Source: Aneurinibacillus thermoaerophilus
GTDB taxonomy: Bacteria; Bacillota; Bacilli; Aneurinibacillales; Aneurinibacillaceae
Assembly (NCBI RefSeq): GCF_900099925.1
Contig: NZ_FNDE01000022.1
Span: forward strand, 1-53,979
DNA length: 53,979 nucleotides
Direction of reading: 5' to 3'
Under the pieces are notes generated by a model that did not search any database, had not been told where the DNA came from, and worked only from the letters and a program-made list of their open reading frames with translations. The translations under genes and the position numbers were made by a program. The first letter of the stretch is position 1; every line of letters begins with the position of its first letter. Shown here in pieces: positions 34,512 to 43,159 of the stretch.

Positions 34512-35741
34512 TTACACAAGCATACCAGCCATTGCCGCACTTAACAGTGAAGCGAGCATACCGGCCGCCACGGCCCGCAGCCCGAGACGCGCAATATCCT
34601 GCCTCCGGTTCGGCGCTAGGCTTCCGAGCCCGCCCAAAAGGATCGCCATGGAGGACAGATTGGCAAAGCCGCAGAGCGCAAAACTGACAATCGCTACCGT
34701 TTTCGGTGTAAGATTCTTAATTTGCGGAGCGAAATCAGTATAGGCTACAAACTCGTTTAATACAAGCTTCTCACCAATAAAGCCTCCGGCCATGATCGCC
34801 TCAGACCATGGCACACCGACCGCAAATGCAAGAGGGGCAAAAATAAATCCGAGAATCTTCTGCAAAGATAATCCTTCGTAATGAAACCAGCCACCGATAA
34901 TGCCCAATCCCCCGTTAATGAGAGCGATAAGCGCAATAAAAGCAAGCAGCATAGCTCCAATATTAAGCGCAAGGTGCAAACCGACGCTTGCGCCGCGCGC
35001 AGCAGCGTCAATAACGTTAACCGATTCCGAGTCCTCATCCATTTTGAACTCCAATTTGCTTCCCGGAGCGGTTTCCGGTATTTTCGTCTCCGGCACGAAA
35101 ATTTTTGCAATCACAAGGCCGGCCGGTGCCGCCATAAAGCTGGCTGCCAGTAAATATTCCAATGGCACGCCAAGCAGCGAGTAGCCCACAAGCACAGAAC
35201 CCGCCACCGAGGCCAGTCCACCGGTCATCACCGCAAACAATTCCGAATTGGTCATTGTCGCGATGTAGGGACGAACAACAAGCGGTGCCTCCGTCTGTCC
35301 GACAAAAATGTTTGCGGCAGCGGACATTGATTCCGCTTTACTCGTTCCAAGCAGCCACGACAACGCACCTCCGATAATTCGAATAATCAATTGCATAATG
35401 CCGAGATAATAAAGCACGGAAATCAGAGCGGAAAAAAAGATAACAACGGTTAATACCTGGAATGCAAATACGAAAGTAATTCCGGATTGGGGCGTATATA
35501 AACCGCCAAATAAGAATTTAACTCCTTCATTTGCGTAACCCGTAATTTCTGTAACGATCATCGTTAATTTTTCCAGCCACTTTTTCCCTGTTTCCCATTT
35601 CAGGACGATAAATGCAAATACTAGTTGAATCGCCAAACCACCCAGCACGGGCCTCAGTTTAATCGACTTTTTGTTATTAGAAAATAAGAATGCGATCCCG
35701 AGCACAACAAGAATCCCCAAGAGTCCCCATAACATGTTCAC
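34512..35741 (-). CDS. nupC: Concentrative nucleoside transporter NupC
   Basis: A 409-residue CNT-family nucleoside:cation symporter. The signature GQTEAPLVVRPYI occurs at about residues 148-160 and NIFVG just before it; GFANLSSMAILLGGLGSLAPNRR closes the transport core. About ten membrane segments are visible. The start is probably GTG 35741 (six bases after AGAGGTGG) or the ATG at 35735. First gene of the nupC-pdp operon, supplying pyrimidine nucleosides to Pdp. Confidence 0.93.
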   Translation of the reverse strand: MNMLWGLLGILVVLGIAFLFSNNKKSIKLRPVLGGLAIQLVFAFIVLKWETGKKWLEKLTMIVTEITGYANEGVKFLFGGLYTPQSGITFVFAFQVLTVVIFFSALISVLYYLGIMQLIIRIIGGALSWLLGTSKAESMSAAANIFVGQTEAPLVVRPYIATMTNSELFAVMTGGLASVAGSVLVGYSLLGVPLEYLLAASFMAAPAGLVIAKIFVPETKIPETAPGSKLEFKMDEDSESVNVIDAAARGASVGLHLALNIGAMLLAFIALIALINGGLGIIGGWFHYEGLSLQKILGFIFAPLAFAVGVPWSEAIMAGGFIGEKLVLNEFVAYTDFAPQIKNLTPKTVAIVSFALCGFANLSSMAILLGGLGSLAPNRRQDIARLGLRAVAAGMLASLLSAAMAGMLV

Positions 35742-36015
35742 GCTATCCCACCTCTTCATTTATGTAATTTTATTGAATGAGCATTCATTCTTCTCAACAT
35801 ACTACATATGCTTTCTTTTGCCTAGTTTTCTATGCCAGCCTTGCCGCTTTCTCTTTATCCTTCCTTTTTATGCTGTCTGTTTATTCATCTTCTGTTTCCA
35901 CTCTTACAACCAGCTGTGAAATCGCTTACATCCTTCTTTTCTATTTTACAATATATCACAATACTTTGTTCGATAGAATTATCTTAATTACCCATTTTAT
36001 TCCTAATCATAAAGA

Positions 36016-36052
36016 CAAAAAAAAATCCACTGCCGTTCTTGCAGTGGAAAAA
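36016..36052 (-). terminator. Terminator of yunB
   Basis: CCACTGC (36027-36033) and GCAGTGG (36041-36047); on the minus strand followed by a run of more than eight T. The DNA between this hairpin and nupC (35742-36015) is AT-rich and holds nothing recognisable apart from the nupC promoter region. Confidence 0.85.
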
Positions 36053-36139
36053 TAAGGGGGAGAAAGAGAGAGAGAAAAATTTTTAAAGCTAATAATTATA
36101 TTATTCCCAAAAATGATTTTGGCTAAACCTATGCATCCA

Positions 36140-36883
36140 CTATTTCTGAATTTCTATGCTATTGGTTTGTACAGGAGGCACGATACTGGGTGGTTGTACG
36201 CCCGGAATTTCGCTTCCTGTCGGCCGTCCTTTGCCGTCATAGTAAAATTGGGGCACATTTCCGACGATAAGCGCGTTTGAAACTGGGATTTCCATTTTTA
36301 CAATCGCCGGCTGCGTTGCAAAAGGAATCACAATTTTTACCTTTGTCTGGATAATAATAACAACTGTAATCAATACCATGTTAATGCCTGCTTCTTTCAT
36401 TCTCGGTTCCAATTCGACATGCACGCTTCCGAATGGTACAAGCGTAAGTGGCAAGTCGGGGCCTAGTTGTGCCAACAAATTGCTCTTCAGCGCCTGACCT
36501 AGCGGAAGTGTCTGCGGCACCTCTTCTAAGTTTTTCAACGCATGGGTCACATTTTCCATCGTGTCCAACGCAATACGCGTATATTCATTATGGTTAAAAA
36601 TGGCGGCCTGGATTTTTCCCTCTTTATCTTCCTTTAGCTGCACAAGTTCTTTAAAGTTAACATCTTTAATTATTTTTTGACCGATAGCATCATGAATCAC
36701 TTTGGTCGCTAGTTGCTCCGTCCGGATGCGGGCGATTTCACGAATGGCCGGCTCTATATTTTTCTCTATATAGTAGAATGTTTGAAAAGTAAGACCCAAA
36801 AAAATCAGGAGGGAAATTAAAAACATATATTTCGAAGGGATCGGGGAACGAACGTTTCTTCCGCGCCATCTCTTCCTTCCCAT
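36140..36883 (-). CDS. yunB: Sporulation protein YunB
   Basis: A 247-residue protein with one N-terminal membrane helix (about 21-42) and an outer domain typical of YunB (ARIRTEQLATKVIHDAI, VPFGSVHVELEPRMKEAGIN). YunB is made under sigma-E in the mother cell in B. subtilis and is needed for proper spore formation. The ATG at 36883 follows AAGGGGGTGG. A Pro-rich C-terminal tail (about 25 residues) extends beyond the conserved part. Monocistronic with a good terminator. Confidence 0.9.
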   Translation of the reverse strand: MGRKRWRGRNVRSPIPSKYMFLISLLIFLGLTFQTFYYIEKNIEPAIREIARIRTEQLATKVIHDAIGQKIIKDVNFKELVQLKEDKEGKIQAAIFNHNEYTRIALDTMENVTHALKNLEEVPQTLPLGQALKSNLLAQLGPDLPLTLVPFGSVHVELEPRMKEAGINMVLITVVIIIQTKVKIVIPFATQPAIVKMEIPVSNALIVGNVPQFYYDGKGRPTGSEIPGVQPPSIVPPVQTNSIEIQK

Positions 36884-37011
36884 GTTTCCACCCCCTTGCT
36901 GCAATATATGCCCAAAGCCGGCAGTCTAGGACTAAAAGACATTCTATCCAGCACCGCTTTTACCAAAGTGGAGCGAACAGAATAGCTTCTTTGTGGAAAG
37001 CGGGAGCAAAC

Positions 37012-37039
37012 AAAAAGCCTGAAAGCACCGCTTTCAGGC
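37012..37039 (-). terminator. Terminator of the SLH protein gene
   Basis: GCCTGAAAGC (37017-37026) and GCTTTCAGGC (37030-37039) with a three-base loop, followed on the minus strand by TTTTTG. Confidence 0.82.
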
Positions 37040-37073
37040 CGGAAGAAGTATAACGCCACAAAATATACCAATA

Positions 37074-37694
37074 TTACTTTAGTTTACCATAGAGATATGC
37101 GCGCGCTTGTTCAATCAACACAGCCGCTTCTGCGCGTGTAATATATTTAGCTCCACGGAAGGTGTTATCCGTATATCCTTTCATCACTTTCTTGTCTACC
37201 AGAGCAGAGACGCTGCCGACCGCCCACACCGGTATTTGATTAAAATCATCAAGCTTTTGCGCGGTGTCGACTTTTGTCACATCCAGTTCTAGCAGACGTG
37301 CCATCATAACTGCCGCCTCAAAACGTGTAATGGGCTTATTCGGTGCAAACTTGCCCTGATATCCGGTGACATAACCTGCTTGATAAGCGGAAGCAACTTG
37401 CTGATAGAACCATTGATACTTATGCACATCGCTAAAATCAACAATTGCATTTTCATTGAACTTGCCAAACGCCTTGTTGGCCATTGTTACAAATTCTGCG
37501 CGGGACACTTGTTTGCCTGGTCTAAACGTTCCGTCTTTATAACCGGACACAATCCCTTCTGCTACTAATTTATCCACTGCGGGTTTCGCCCAGTAAAAGT
37601 TGTCGAAGTCTTTGAAGTTGGCCGCGGAAGCTACAGAAACCACACTTAGTGACAAACCCATAGCCAACGCTAGCTTGGTAAATTTTCGTTTCAT
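37074..37694 (-). CDS. Secreted protein made of three SLH domains
   Basis: A 206-residue exported protein: signal peptide MKRKFTKLALAMGLSLSVVS with cleavage near ASA-A, then three S-layer homology domains (about 25-85, 86-145, 146-205). Each has the FxDF...YxW or equivalent start, and the GYKDGTFRPGKQVSRAEF, GYQGKFAPNKPITRFEAAVM and GYTDNTFRGAKYITRAEAAV turns. SLH triplets bind pyruvylated secondary cell-wall polymer. There is no other domain, so it would coat the wall or act as a spacer. The ATG at 37694 follows AAAGGTGGG. Confidence 0.9.
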   Translation of the reverse strand: MKRKFTKLALAMGLSLSVVSVASAANFKDFDNFYWAKPAVDKLVAEGIVSGYKDGTFRPGKQVSRAEFVTMANKAFGKFNENAIVDFSDVHKYQWFYQQVASAYQAGYVTGYQGKFAPNKPITRFEAAVMMARLLELDVTKVDTAQKLDDFNQIPVWAVGSVSALVDKKVMKGYTDNTFRGAKYITRAEAAVLIEQARAYLYGKLK

Positions 37695-37897
37695 GATGAA
37701 AACCCACCTTTCCCTTACTATTTTCATATAAATAAAGCCTGCTTACGCCGCTTTATTTCTACCAGTAATTTTTTATGTTATCACCATCCAATCTAACGTA
37801 TCCTGATGGCCTTCGGAAGTTAGCAAACCAGTAAATATATGGTTCCCACTTAATTATTTTCTTCGAGCTAAATAACGTGTTTATGGGGGGCATCCGT

Positions 37898-37942
37898 AAA
37901 AAATTAAAAAACCCCCAACCGTCCTTATGGCAGTTAGGAGTT
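37898..37942 (-). terminator. Terminator of the NlpC/P60 gene
   Basis: On the minus strand AACTCCTAACTG pairs with CGGTTGGGGGTT over 12 pairs including G-U pairs, then TTTTTTAATTTTT follows. Confidence 0.8.
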
Positions 37943-37974
37943 AATAGCAAGATGTATGTAAATAAATACTCCGC

Positions 37975-38439
37975 TTATTTCAAGATGCGCTTCGCGCCTA
38001 CATAACGTTTTCCCCAGTAATATTTATCATTAATATCATTAATAGCAACACCACGGCCGCTGGAAGAATGAATAAATTTCCCGTCTCCAATATACATACC
38101 CGCATGTGTTACAGGAGCACGACGGGACGTCTTGAAAAATACCAAATCACCCGTACGTAACTGAGAACGAGAAACCGGTGTTCCTCTCTGATACATAGCA
38201 GCTGCCGTACGCGGCAAAGAAATCTTTTCTCTTTTGAAGAGATAATTCAAAAATCCGGAACAGTCAAAACCACTTTTGGTGGTTCCCCCCCACTTATAAG
38301 GCGTTCCTATTAAACTTTTTGCTATCTCCACAAGAGAATTTTCGGCTGCGGAAGCTGTACGGGTACCTATAGGCGCAAACAAAGCGCTAAGAGCGATTGT
38401 CCCAGAAATCGCAAATATCATAATTTTCTTTTTTTTCAT
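37975..38439 (-). CDS. NlpC/P60 cell-wall endopeptidase
   Basis: A 154-residue exported enzyme: signal peptide at about 1-31 (ending ASAAE), then one NlpC/P60 domain. The catalytic Cys is in KSGFDCSGFLNYLF (about residue 60), the His in VTHAGMYIGDG (about 111) and the third polar residue in KFIHSSS. These enzymes cut between D-Glu and the diamino acid of stem peptides. It lacks LysM or SH3 binding domains. Its 5' leader is a c-di-AMP riboswitch, as often seen for nlpC/p60 genes. The best ribosome-binding site, GGGAG, lies 12 bases from the ATG, an unusually long spacing. Confidence 0.93.
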   Translation of the reverse strand: MKKKKIMIFAISGTIALSALFAPIGTRTASAAENSLVEIAKSLIGTPYKWGGTTKSGFDCSGFLNYLFKREKISLPRTAAAMYQRGTPVSRSQLRTGDLVFFKTSRRAPVTHAGMYIGDGKFIHSSSGRGVAINDINDKYYWGKRYVGAKRILK

Positions 38440-38459
38440 AGCCTAGTTTTACTCCCTTC

Positions 38460-38573
38460 ATGCCTACGAGGTTAGTTGACGGGTTAAGAGGAGAAGGTCT
38501 CTTTCCGCTTGCACGGATCCACCCCAAAAATAAATTGTCCCCCGTTCCACGTTACTGTGGATTCGGCAAGTAA
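38460..38573 (-). ncRNA. Cyclic di-AMP riboswitch (ydaO-yuaA type)
   Basis: The minus strand carries the conserved ydaO-yuaA blocks in the right order: GCCGAATCC, ACGGGGGAC, TTGGGGTGGATCC, AACCCGTCAACTAACCTCG and closing TAGGCA. The closing strand (GGCATG) pairs back to CTTGCC at the start. This class binds c-di-AMP and usually turns genes off. Only 21 bases separate its 3' end from the NlpC/P60 ATG, too few for a separate terminator, and the ribosome-binding site starts about two bases after the closing stem. Confidence 0.93.
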
Positions 38574-39062
38574 AATTTTCTATATAATAGGCCACCTCTT
38601 ATAATTAAGGAAATCTTTTTCTTTCTATCTCTTTCCACTAACAACGTTTACAGTTTATCGAATTATATCGAAAAAGAGAAGAATTAGAAGAAAAAGTTCA
38701 CAATTTAGACACATTTTGTTGAATTTTTTTGCAACCTATCGAAATATATCTGTATATTAAGCTGATGTTTACTCGATATGAAAGGAAACGGGGCAAGCAA
38801 CACGCTGCCACGGTCTATCCGGTATGCCTATCATGTTTGCGCCGTCTCTAGCATAGCAAAATGCGAAGGCTTTCTCTTCATGTTTTCCCCTCCCTTTCCC
38901 TCTCGCTCCTGCTCTTTCGATTCACTTTACGCAAACAAAAACCCCTGCTTCCTCTTGGTTAGAAGACACGTTTTCTGACAAAACCATATATATAATGAAA
39001 GGACATTCTATCGAGATTATCGTAAAATTACGGTAAAGCATTCTCAAAAAGGAGATGAGCAT
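38574..39062. other. AT-rich divergent spacer without genes
   Basis: About 490 bases containing promoters of the riboswitch-controlled gene and of the MFS gene. Repeated TATCGAA-like words occur near 38658 and 38738, and a short inverted repeat CGTAA-AA-TTACG lies at 39021-39032 before the MFS gene. A 66-codon plus-strand frame at 38778 lacks a convincing start and composition and is not called. Confidence 0.4.
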
Positions 39063-40256
39063 ATGAAAGCTCCCTCGCGAACTGACGTTTCTCCCGCCCT
39101 TTGGACCCGGGATTTTATATTGACAACCGTATCGAACCTATTTCTGTTTACCAGCTTTCAAATGTTAATCCCAACGCTTCCTGTATATGTGGAGCAAAGC
39201 GGTGGCAACGAATTCTCTATTGGGCTTGTTATCGGGATTTTTACCGTATTCGCTCTGCTTGCTCGCCCGTTCGCCGGAAAAGCACTTGACACGCTCGGCA
39301 GGAGAAAAGTAATGGCTATCGGTCTGCTTATTTTCATTCTTTCGGTGGCAGGTTACTACTGGACAACAACCGTATTTCTTATTTTAAGTCTGCGAGTCAT
39401 TCATGGCATCGGATGGGGAATTGCTACCACCTCCTTCGGAACGGTCGTCTCTGACATTATTCCGGCGCAACGACGTGGAGAAGGCATGGGATACTATGGC
39501 CTTTCTTCTACGCTGGCGATGGCGCTTGCACCGCTGTTTGGCATCTGGCTTGTAGAAAAAACCGGCTTCGGAATGCTGTTTTTTGTTTCTACATTGCTTG
39601 CTGTGATAAGCTTTCTGCTTTCCCAGATCATTCGCTATCCAGATGTTTCTGTTTTCGTTCCTTCTCCGGAGCCAAAACATCGTAACCGACTCGATGAATG
39701 GTTAGAGGTAAAGGCGCTATTTCCTTCATTTCTTGCAATAATGCTCGGGCTTACATATGGCGGGATTGTTACCTTTATTACGCTGTTCGGCAAAGAAGCA
39801 GGAATTACAAACGTAGGATGGTTCTTTCTGACTCACGCTCTCATGGTTATGATCGTCCGTCCTGTGGCGGGCAAACTGTTTGATCGGCGTGGACACGTAT
39901 GGATCCTGCTGCCAGGGGCATTCTTCACAGCTGTAGGATTGCTGTTTTTATCTTATTCCAATAATTTGTTGTCACTTATTCTTGCTTCTGTATTCTACGG
40001 CATCGGGTTTGGCGCTATTCAGCCGACCTTACAGGCGTGGACGATTAACAGGGTGGCACCCAACCGGCGTGGCGCCGCCAACGGCACGTTCTTCTCCGGA
40101 TTTGATCTGGGAATCGGCGCGGGTGCTATGCTGCTCGGCACCATAGCAACGGCAACCAGCTACGCGGTCATGTATCGTATTTCGATTGTATTCATGGGAC
40201 TGTATCTTATAACATATTCGCTTTATCTGGCTAAGAGTGCAAAAAAAAGCGCCTAG
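39063..40256 (+). CDS. MFS transporter
   Basis: A 397-residue, 12-helix major facilitator. The loop 2-3 motif is FAGKALDTLGRRKVM (about 71-85) and motif C-like residues occur in ALAPLFGIWL, so export is likely. The charged GKLFDRRGHVW in the second half repeats the loop motif. It resembles the drug or lipid efflux branch (YfmO/YitG-like) more than sugar importers; the substrate is unknown. The ATG follows AAAAGGAGATGAGC. Monocistronic, no adjacent regulator. Confidence 0.85.
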   Translation: MKAPSRTDVSPALWTRDFILTTVSNLFLFTSFQMLIPTLPVYVEQSGGNEFSIGLVIGIFTVFALLARPFAGKALDTLGRRKVMAIGLLIFILSVAGYYWTTTVFLILSLRVIHGIGWGIATTSFGTVVSDIIPAQRRGEGMGYYGLSSTLAMALAPLFGIWLVEKTGFGMLFFVSTLLAVISFLLSQIIRYPDVSVFVPSPEPKHRNRLDEWLEVKALFPSFLAIMLGLTYGGIVTFITLFGKEAGITNVGWFFLTHALMVMIVRPVAGKLFDRRGHVWILLPGAFFTAVGLLFLSYSNNLLSLILASVFYGIGFGAIQPTLQAWTINRVAPNRRGAANGTFFSGFDLGIGAGAMLLGTIATATSYAVMYRISIVFMGLYLITYSLYLAKSAKKSA

Positions 40257-40374
40257 GTTCTCATGTTAAGCAACTTATCCATTCACCTCTTCTTCCCGGG
40301 CTTGATTGATTTTTTGCGCGATTTTTCCTTTTGTACTGCAACAAAGCCGTTAAAAAGTGGAAAAGAGCACACAA

Positions 40375-40424
40375 CTATCTTGTGTCTTAAGCGACCAAGA
40401 TGTTTTGTGTGCTCCGCTTAGAGA
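40375..40424 (-). terminator. Long hairpin behind the ThyX-like gene
   Basis: GAGCACACAA (40375-40384) and TTGTGTGCTC (40415-40424), with an inner ATCTT/AAGAT pairing; on the minus strand T-rich sequence TTTTCCACTTTTT follows. It lies 110 bases past the ThyX-like stop. Confidence 0.6.
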
Positions 40425-40533
40425 ACAGCTTTGCGATCGAGTTTACTTTTTAAGCAATTAAGCAACAGAAAGAAGGGAAAGTTCGTGAATAGCGAACGGA
40501 CAAAACATGTAGCCCAACGCCCTAAGCGCTTTT

Positions 40534-41931
40534 TTATTTCTTCAAATGCCGATCCATCTCAAATCCAGGCAAAGAATGTTCCATATCATGGAAAATACGT
40601 TCAAGTTGAAAGGCCACGCTGCGAATTTCATCCTGTGCGTATTCTTCCTTACGCAGCGTCACGAAATGGGCCAGTCCGTACATGTTTGCATAAAACGGCA
40701 ATCGGCGCGCGTTAGCGTTCAAGACAACATATGGCGCGATGCCAATTAAGCCGTTCTCCACCAATTCATTGTACAATCGGTGCGACTCTGCCCGCATAGT
40801 CAGCAATGTATTGATGATGCGCTCCGCTTCTGGCGTGCCGGATGCTTCCACTGCTTCTTGTGGAAGAATCAAGCCGTAACGCGTATCCGGAAGTTGAAGT
40901 GAAAAGTCGAACGCACGATGCCGGATAATCTGGTGATGACAGCCTTCGGAGCATGTCACCGCCACACGCTTACCAAATGCGCGCATGATGGCGGGAAGTT
41001 CGCTGAATCGGTTCATCTTTGCCAGATCGCCCAGCACCATATCATCCGAGCGTGTAAACGCAAGCGCTGCGGCGTCTTTCGTCACTTCCACAAACGGGCC
41101 GTTATACACCGGCAATGTTTCCGGTTCCTGCACACGACGCTGATAAAACTCTGCCATATAAGAGCAAAGATACGGCGTCGCTTCCGTATGGCTGATAAGC
41201 GAAGGCAGCACTTCGGTCGTATGCTTGCGAATTTTCTGCGCTATCTCCACCACTTCGCTGCTATACCCTTCATGTGATAGCATTTCCGCAATCGCGTCGG
41301 AAATGGCACGAGCATTGCCGGTGACAGCTACGTTTGATTTAGTGGCCAGAGGCAGCACATTGCGCGCATTTTCATACGCAAGCTTTTCTACAGCACTGTC
41401 TTTCATGCCAGGGTGTTTTGCTTTAAGCAAGGCAAAGAAAAGCGGAACAAGCTCTTCATATTTCCGAAAGCATTCTTTGCCAAAGGTGATATAGTGTTCC
41501 TTTAATTCTGGATGCTGATCCAATTCCCGCGGAACAACGAAGTCCTGCGGCTTCTGGTAGCGAAGGCTAAATTCCGTAAAAGATAGCCATTTCGCCGCCT
41601 GCACCGTTTCTAGAATTTCTGTAAACCAGCGAGATACACCTTCAATGCAGAATTGGGCAAAAGCATGCTCTTTAATGCTGGAATGACCGTAATCAACCCC
41701 CCACTTCTTCATGAAACCACCAGCATGTGCCGCCGATTCTTTAAACATCGAAATCATGTCAACATCCGGCAAATGCAGCATATCTTCTTTAATTAAATCG
41801 TACAAATTATCACGGAAGCTGCGCGGACTGCGGCTTACTTTCGCAAAAACAGTGCCGACAACTTCGGTCGGCACATTCTTAATCGCGTATACGTTATCTT
41901 CCGTACTTGTGACATAGTTCTCTAACTTCAT
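40534..41931 (-). CDS. Tandem (two-domain) ThyX-like protein
   Basis: A 465-469-residue protein made of two ThyX-like halves; normal FAD-dependent thymidylate synthases have about 220-250 residues. Using numbering from the GTG at 41943: half 1 (about 20-225) has YGHSSIKEHAFAQF and EGVSR, and at the signature site AAK-x7-S126-LRY instead of RHR-x7-S; its end shows ENARNVLPL and TGNARAI. Half 2 (about 245-460) has RHR (341-343), but Leu351 replaces the Ser; its end has NANARRLPF, HFVTLRK and AQDEIRSV. So each half keeps a different part of the signature. Whether it makes dTMP is unknown. The likely start is ATG 41931 after GAGGTG. Confidence 0.82.
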   Translation of the reverse strand: MKLENYVTSTEDNVYAIKNVPTEVVGTVFAKVSRSPRSFRDNLYDLIKEDMLHLPDVDMISMFKESAAHAGGFMKKWGVDYGHSSIKEHAFAQFCIEGVSRWFTEILETVQAAKWLSFTEFSLRYQKPQDFVVPRELDQHPELKEHYITFGKECFRKYEELVPLFFALLKAKHPGMKDSAVEKLAYENARNVLPLATKSNVAVTGNARAISDAIAEMLSHEGYSSEVVEIAQKIRKHTTEVLPSLISHTEATPYLCSYMAEFYQRRVQEPETLPVYNGPFVEVTKDAAALAFTRSDDMVLGDLAKMNRFSELPAIMRAFGKRVAVTCSEGCHHQIIRHRAFDFSLQLPDTRYGLILPQEAVEASGTPEAERIINTLLTMRAESHRLYNELVENGLIGIAPYVVLNANARRLPFYANMYGLAHFVTLRKEEYAQDEIRSVAFQLERIFHDMEHSLPGFEMDRHLKK

Positions 41932-41955
41932 ATTTTGTTTCACCTCATCCTATAG

Positions 41956-43047
41956 CTACAAAATTGTATCACATTGCACAATCATCAGCGTTGATTCCCT
42001 AGCAAGATCAATCTCGTAGTATGGCTCCGCGCTGCTTCCATCCGGATTTTTAAGAATTCGTACAACCGGACGCCCCGGCAAATCCCGGTTATAATCTACC
42101 ACAACGCCTGTAGCTCCGTTGCTCAGCGTCACTGCAAGCCCAACTGGGTAAATCGCTACTGTTTTGTGGAATGCTTCAACAACCTTCTTCTCGAACTGGG
42201 TTCCAGAACCTGTGTAAATTATCTCCATAGCCTTATGAGGAAGCATCGCACTGCGGTAGACTCTGTTGGCTGTCAAAGCGTCAAACACATCACATACGGC
42301 CAACAAGCGGGCATATTTATGAATGTTGTCCCCTTTTAACCCGCGCGGATAGCCTGTTCCATCCATCCGCTCATGATGCTGGTACGCGCAATGCGCGCTC
42401 AATAGCGGAATTCCCTGCTGATGGCGCAAATATTCAAATCCATATTCCGCATGTTTTTTCACCTGAAAAAATTCCTGATCCGTAAGCTTACCCGGTTTAT
42501 ACAAAATTTCGCGCGGAACCATTAGCTTTCCGATATCATGCAGCATTGCTCCCATACCGAGTTCGAGTAATTCTTTATCATTATAACCTAATTCTAACCC
42601 AACAGCAGTAGCGTAAATGGTTACATTTAAAGAATGGGCATAAACATAATGATCCTGTATGTACATATGACTCAAAAGTCCCATCGCCCTATGGTTATGC
42701 TTCAAATCACTAAGAATCGCTTCAAATGCGGTACGAAATGCGGCAAGTGTGCCGGGGGACAGGCGTGCCTTCCACTTCTGTTCCGCATGAATAATCTCAT
42801 TAAATCCGCGATAAATCATTTTCGCCGCTATTTGCCTCGTTTCAGCCGAAACCGCTTCGTTCCTTTCAACATCCGCAGTTGCTTCATCGTGTATGTATAA
42901 TGCATAAATTCCTTTTTGTTCTAACCTTTGAATCATACTGCCTGTCAGTATCATGTCGGTATTGAGCAATATAGTTCCCTGATCTGTGCAAATCGGCTGC
43001 GCCAATCTCATGCCTGGCCGGCAATGACGAATCGAGATTAATCTCAT
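41956..43047 (-). CDS. HD-GYP domain c-di-GMP phosphodiesterase-like protein
   Basis: A 363-residue protein. Residues 1-110 form an N-terminal domain (MRLISIRHCRPGMRLAQPIC onwards) common in Bacillales HD-GYP proteins (DUF3391-like). The HD-GYP domain spans about 130-300 with HSLNVTIYA, MLHDIGKLMVP (HD pair), QHHERMDGTGYP (HH...GTGYP, the GYP element) and DVFDALTANRVYR. Thus hydrolysis of c-di-GMP is likely. A small C-terminal beta domain follows. ATG 43047 follows AGGGAGTTAAG. It starts 25 bases from the ThyX-like gene and may share its transcript. Confidence 0.9.
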   Translation of the reverse strand: MRLISIRHCRPGMRLAQPICTDQGTILLNTDMILTGSMIQRLEQKGIYALYIHDEATADVERNEAVSAETRQIAAKMIYRGFNEIIHAEQKWKARLSPGTLAAFRTAFEAILSDLKHNHRAMGLLSHMYIQDHYVYAHSLNVTIYATAVGLELGYNDKELLELGMGAMLHDIGKLMVPREILYKPGKLTDQEFFQVKKHAEYGFEYLRHQQGIPLLSAHCAYQHHERMDGTGYPRGLKGDNIHKYARLLAVCDVFDALTANRVYRSAMLPHKAMEIIYTGSGTQFEKKVVEAFHKTVAIYPVGLAVTLSNGATGVVVDYNRDLPGRPVVRILKNPDGSSAEPYYEIDLARESTLMIVQCDTIL

Positions 43048-43130
43048 ACTTCTTAACTCCCTATTACTATCTAGTCTCTTTTTCTCATTATACCTATCCA
43101 AAGGTAGGAAATATATTGTATAAATGACCT

Positions 43131-43154
43131 AAAAAAAACTTTCCTATAGGAAAG
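43131..43154 (-). terminator. Terminator of yunC
   Basis: CTTTCCTATAGGAAAG (43139-43154) is a perfect palindrome followed on the minus strand by TTTTTTTAGG. Confidence 0.8.
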
Positions 43155-43159
43155 CTTTT

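Noticed and set aside
37759-37950. 63-codon minus-strand frame between the SLH and NlpC/P60 genes
   Set aside because: It begins inside the terminator hairpin of the NlpC/P60 gene and has no ribosome-binding site.
38778-38978. 66-codon plus-strand frame in the spacer before the MFS gene
   Set aside because: No ribosome-binding site at a workable distance and a low-complexity product.
39021-39032. Zur-like operator CGTAA-AA-TTACG before the MFS gene
   Set aside because: The centre is two bases instead of three and the flanks do not match, so it is kept only as a weak inverted repeat.
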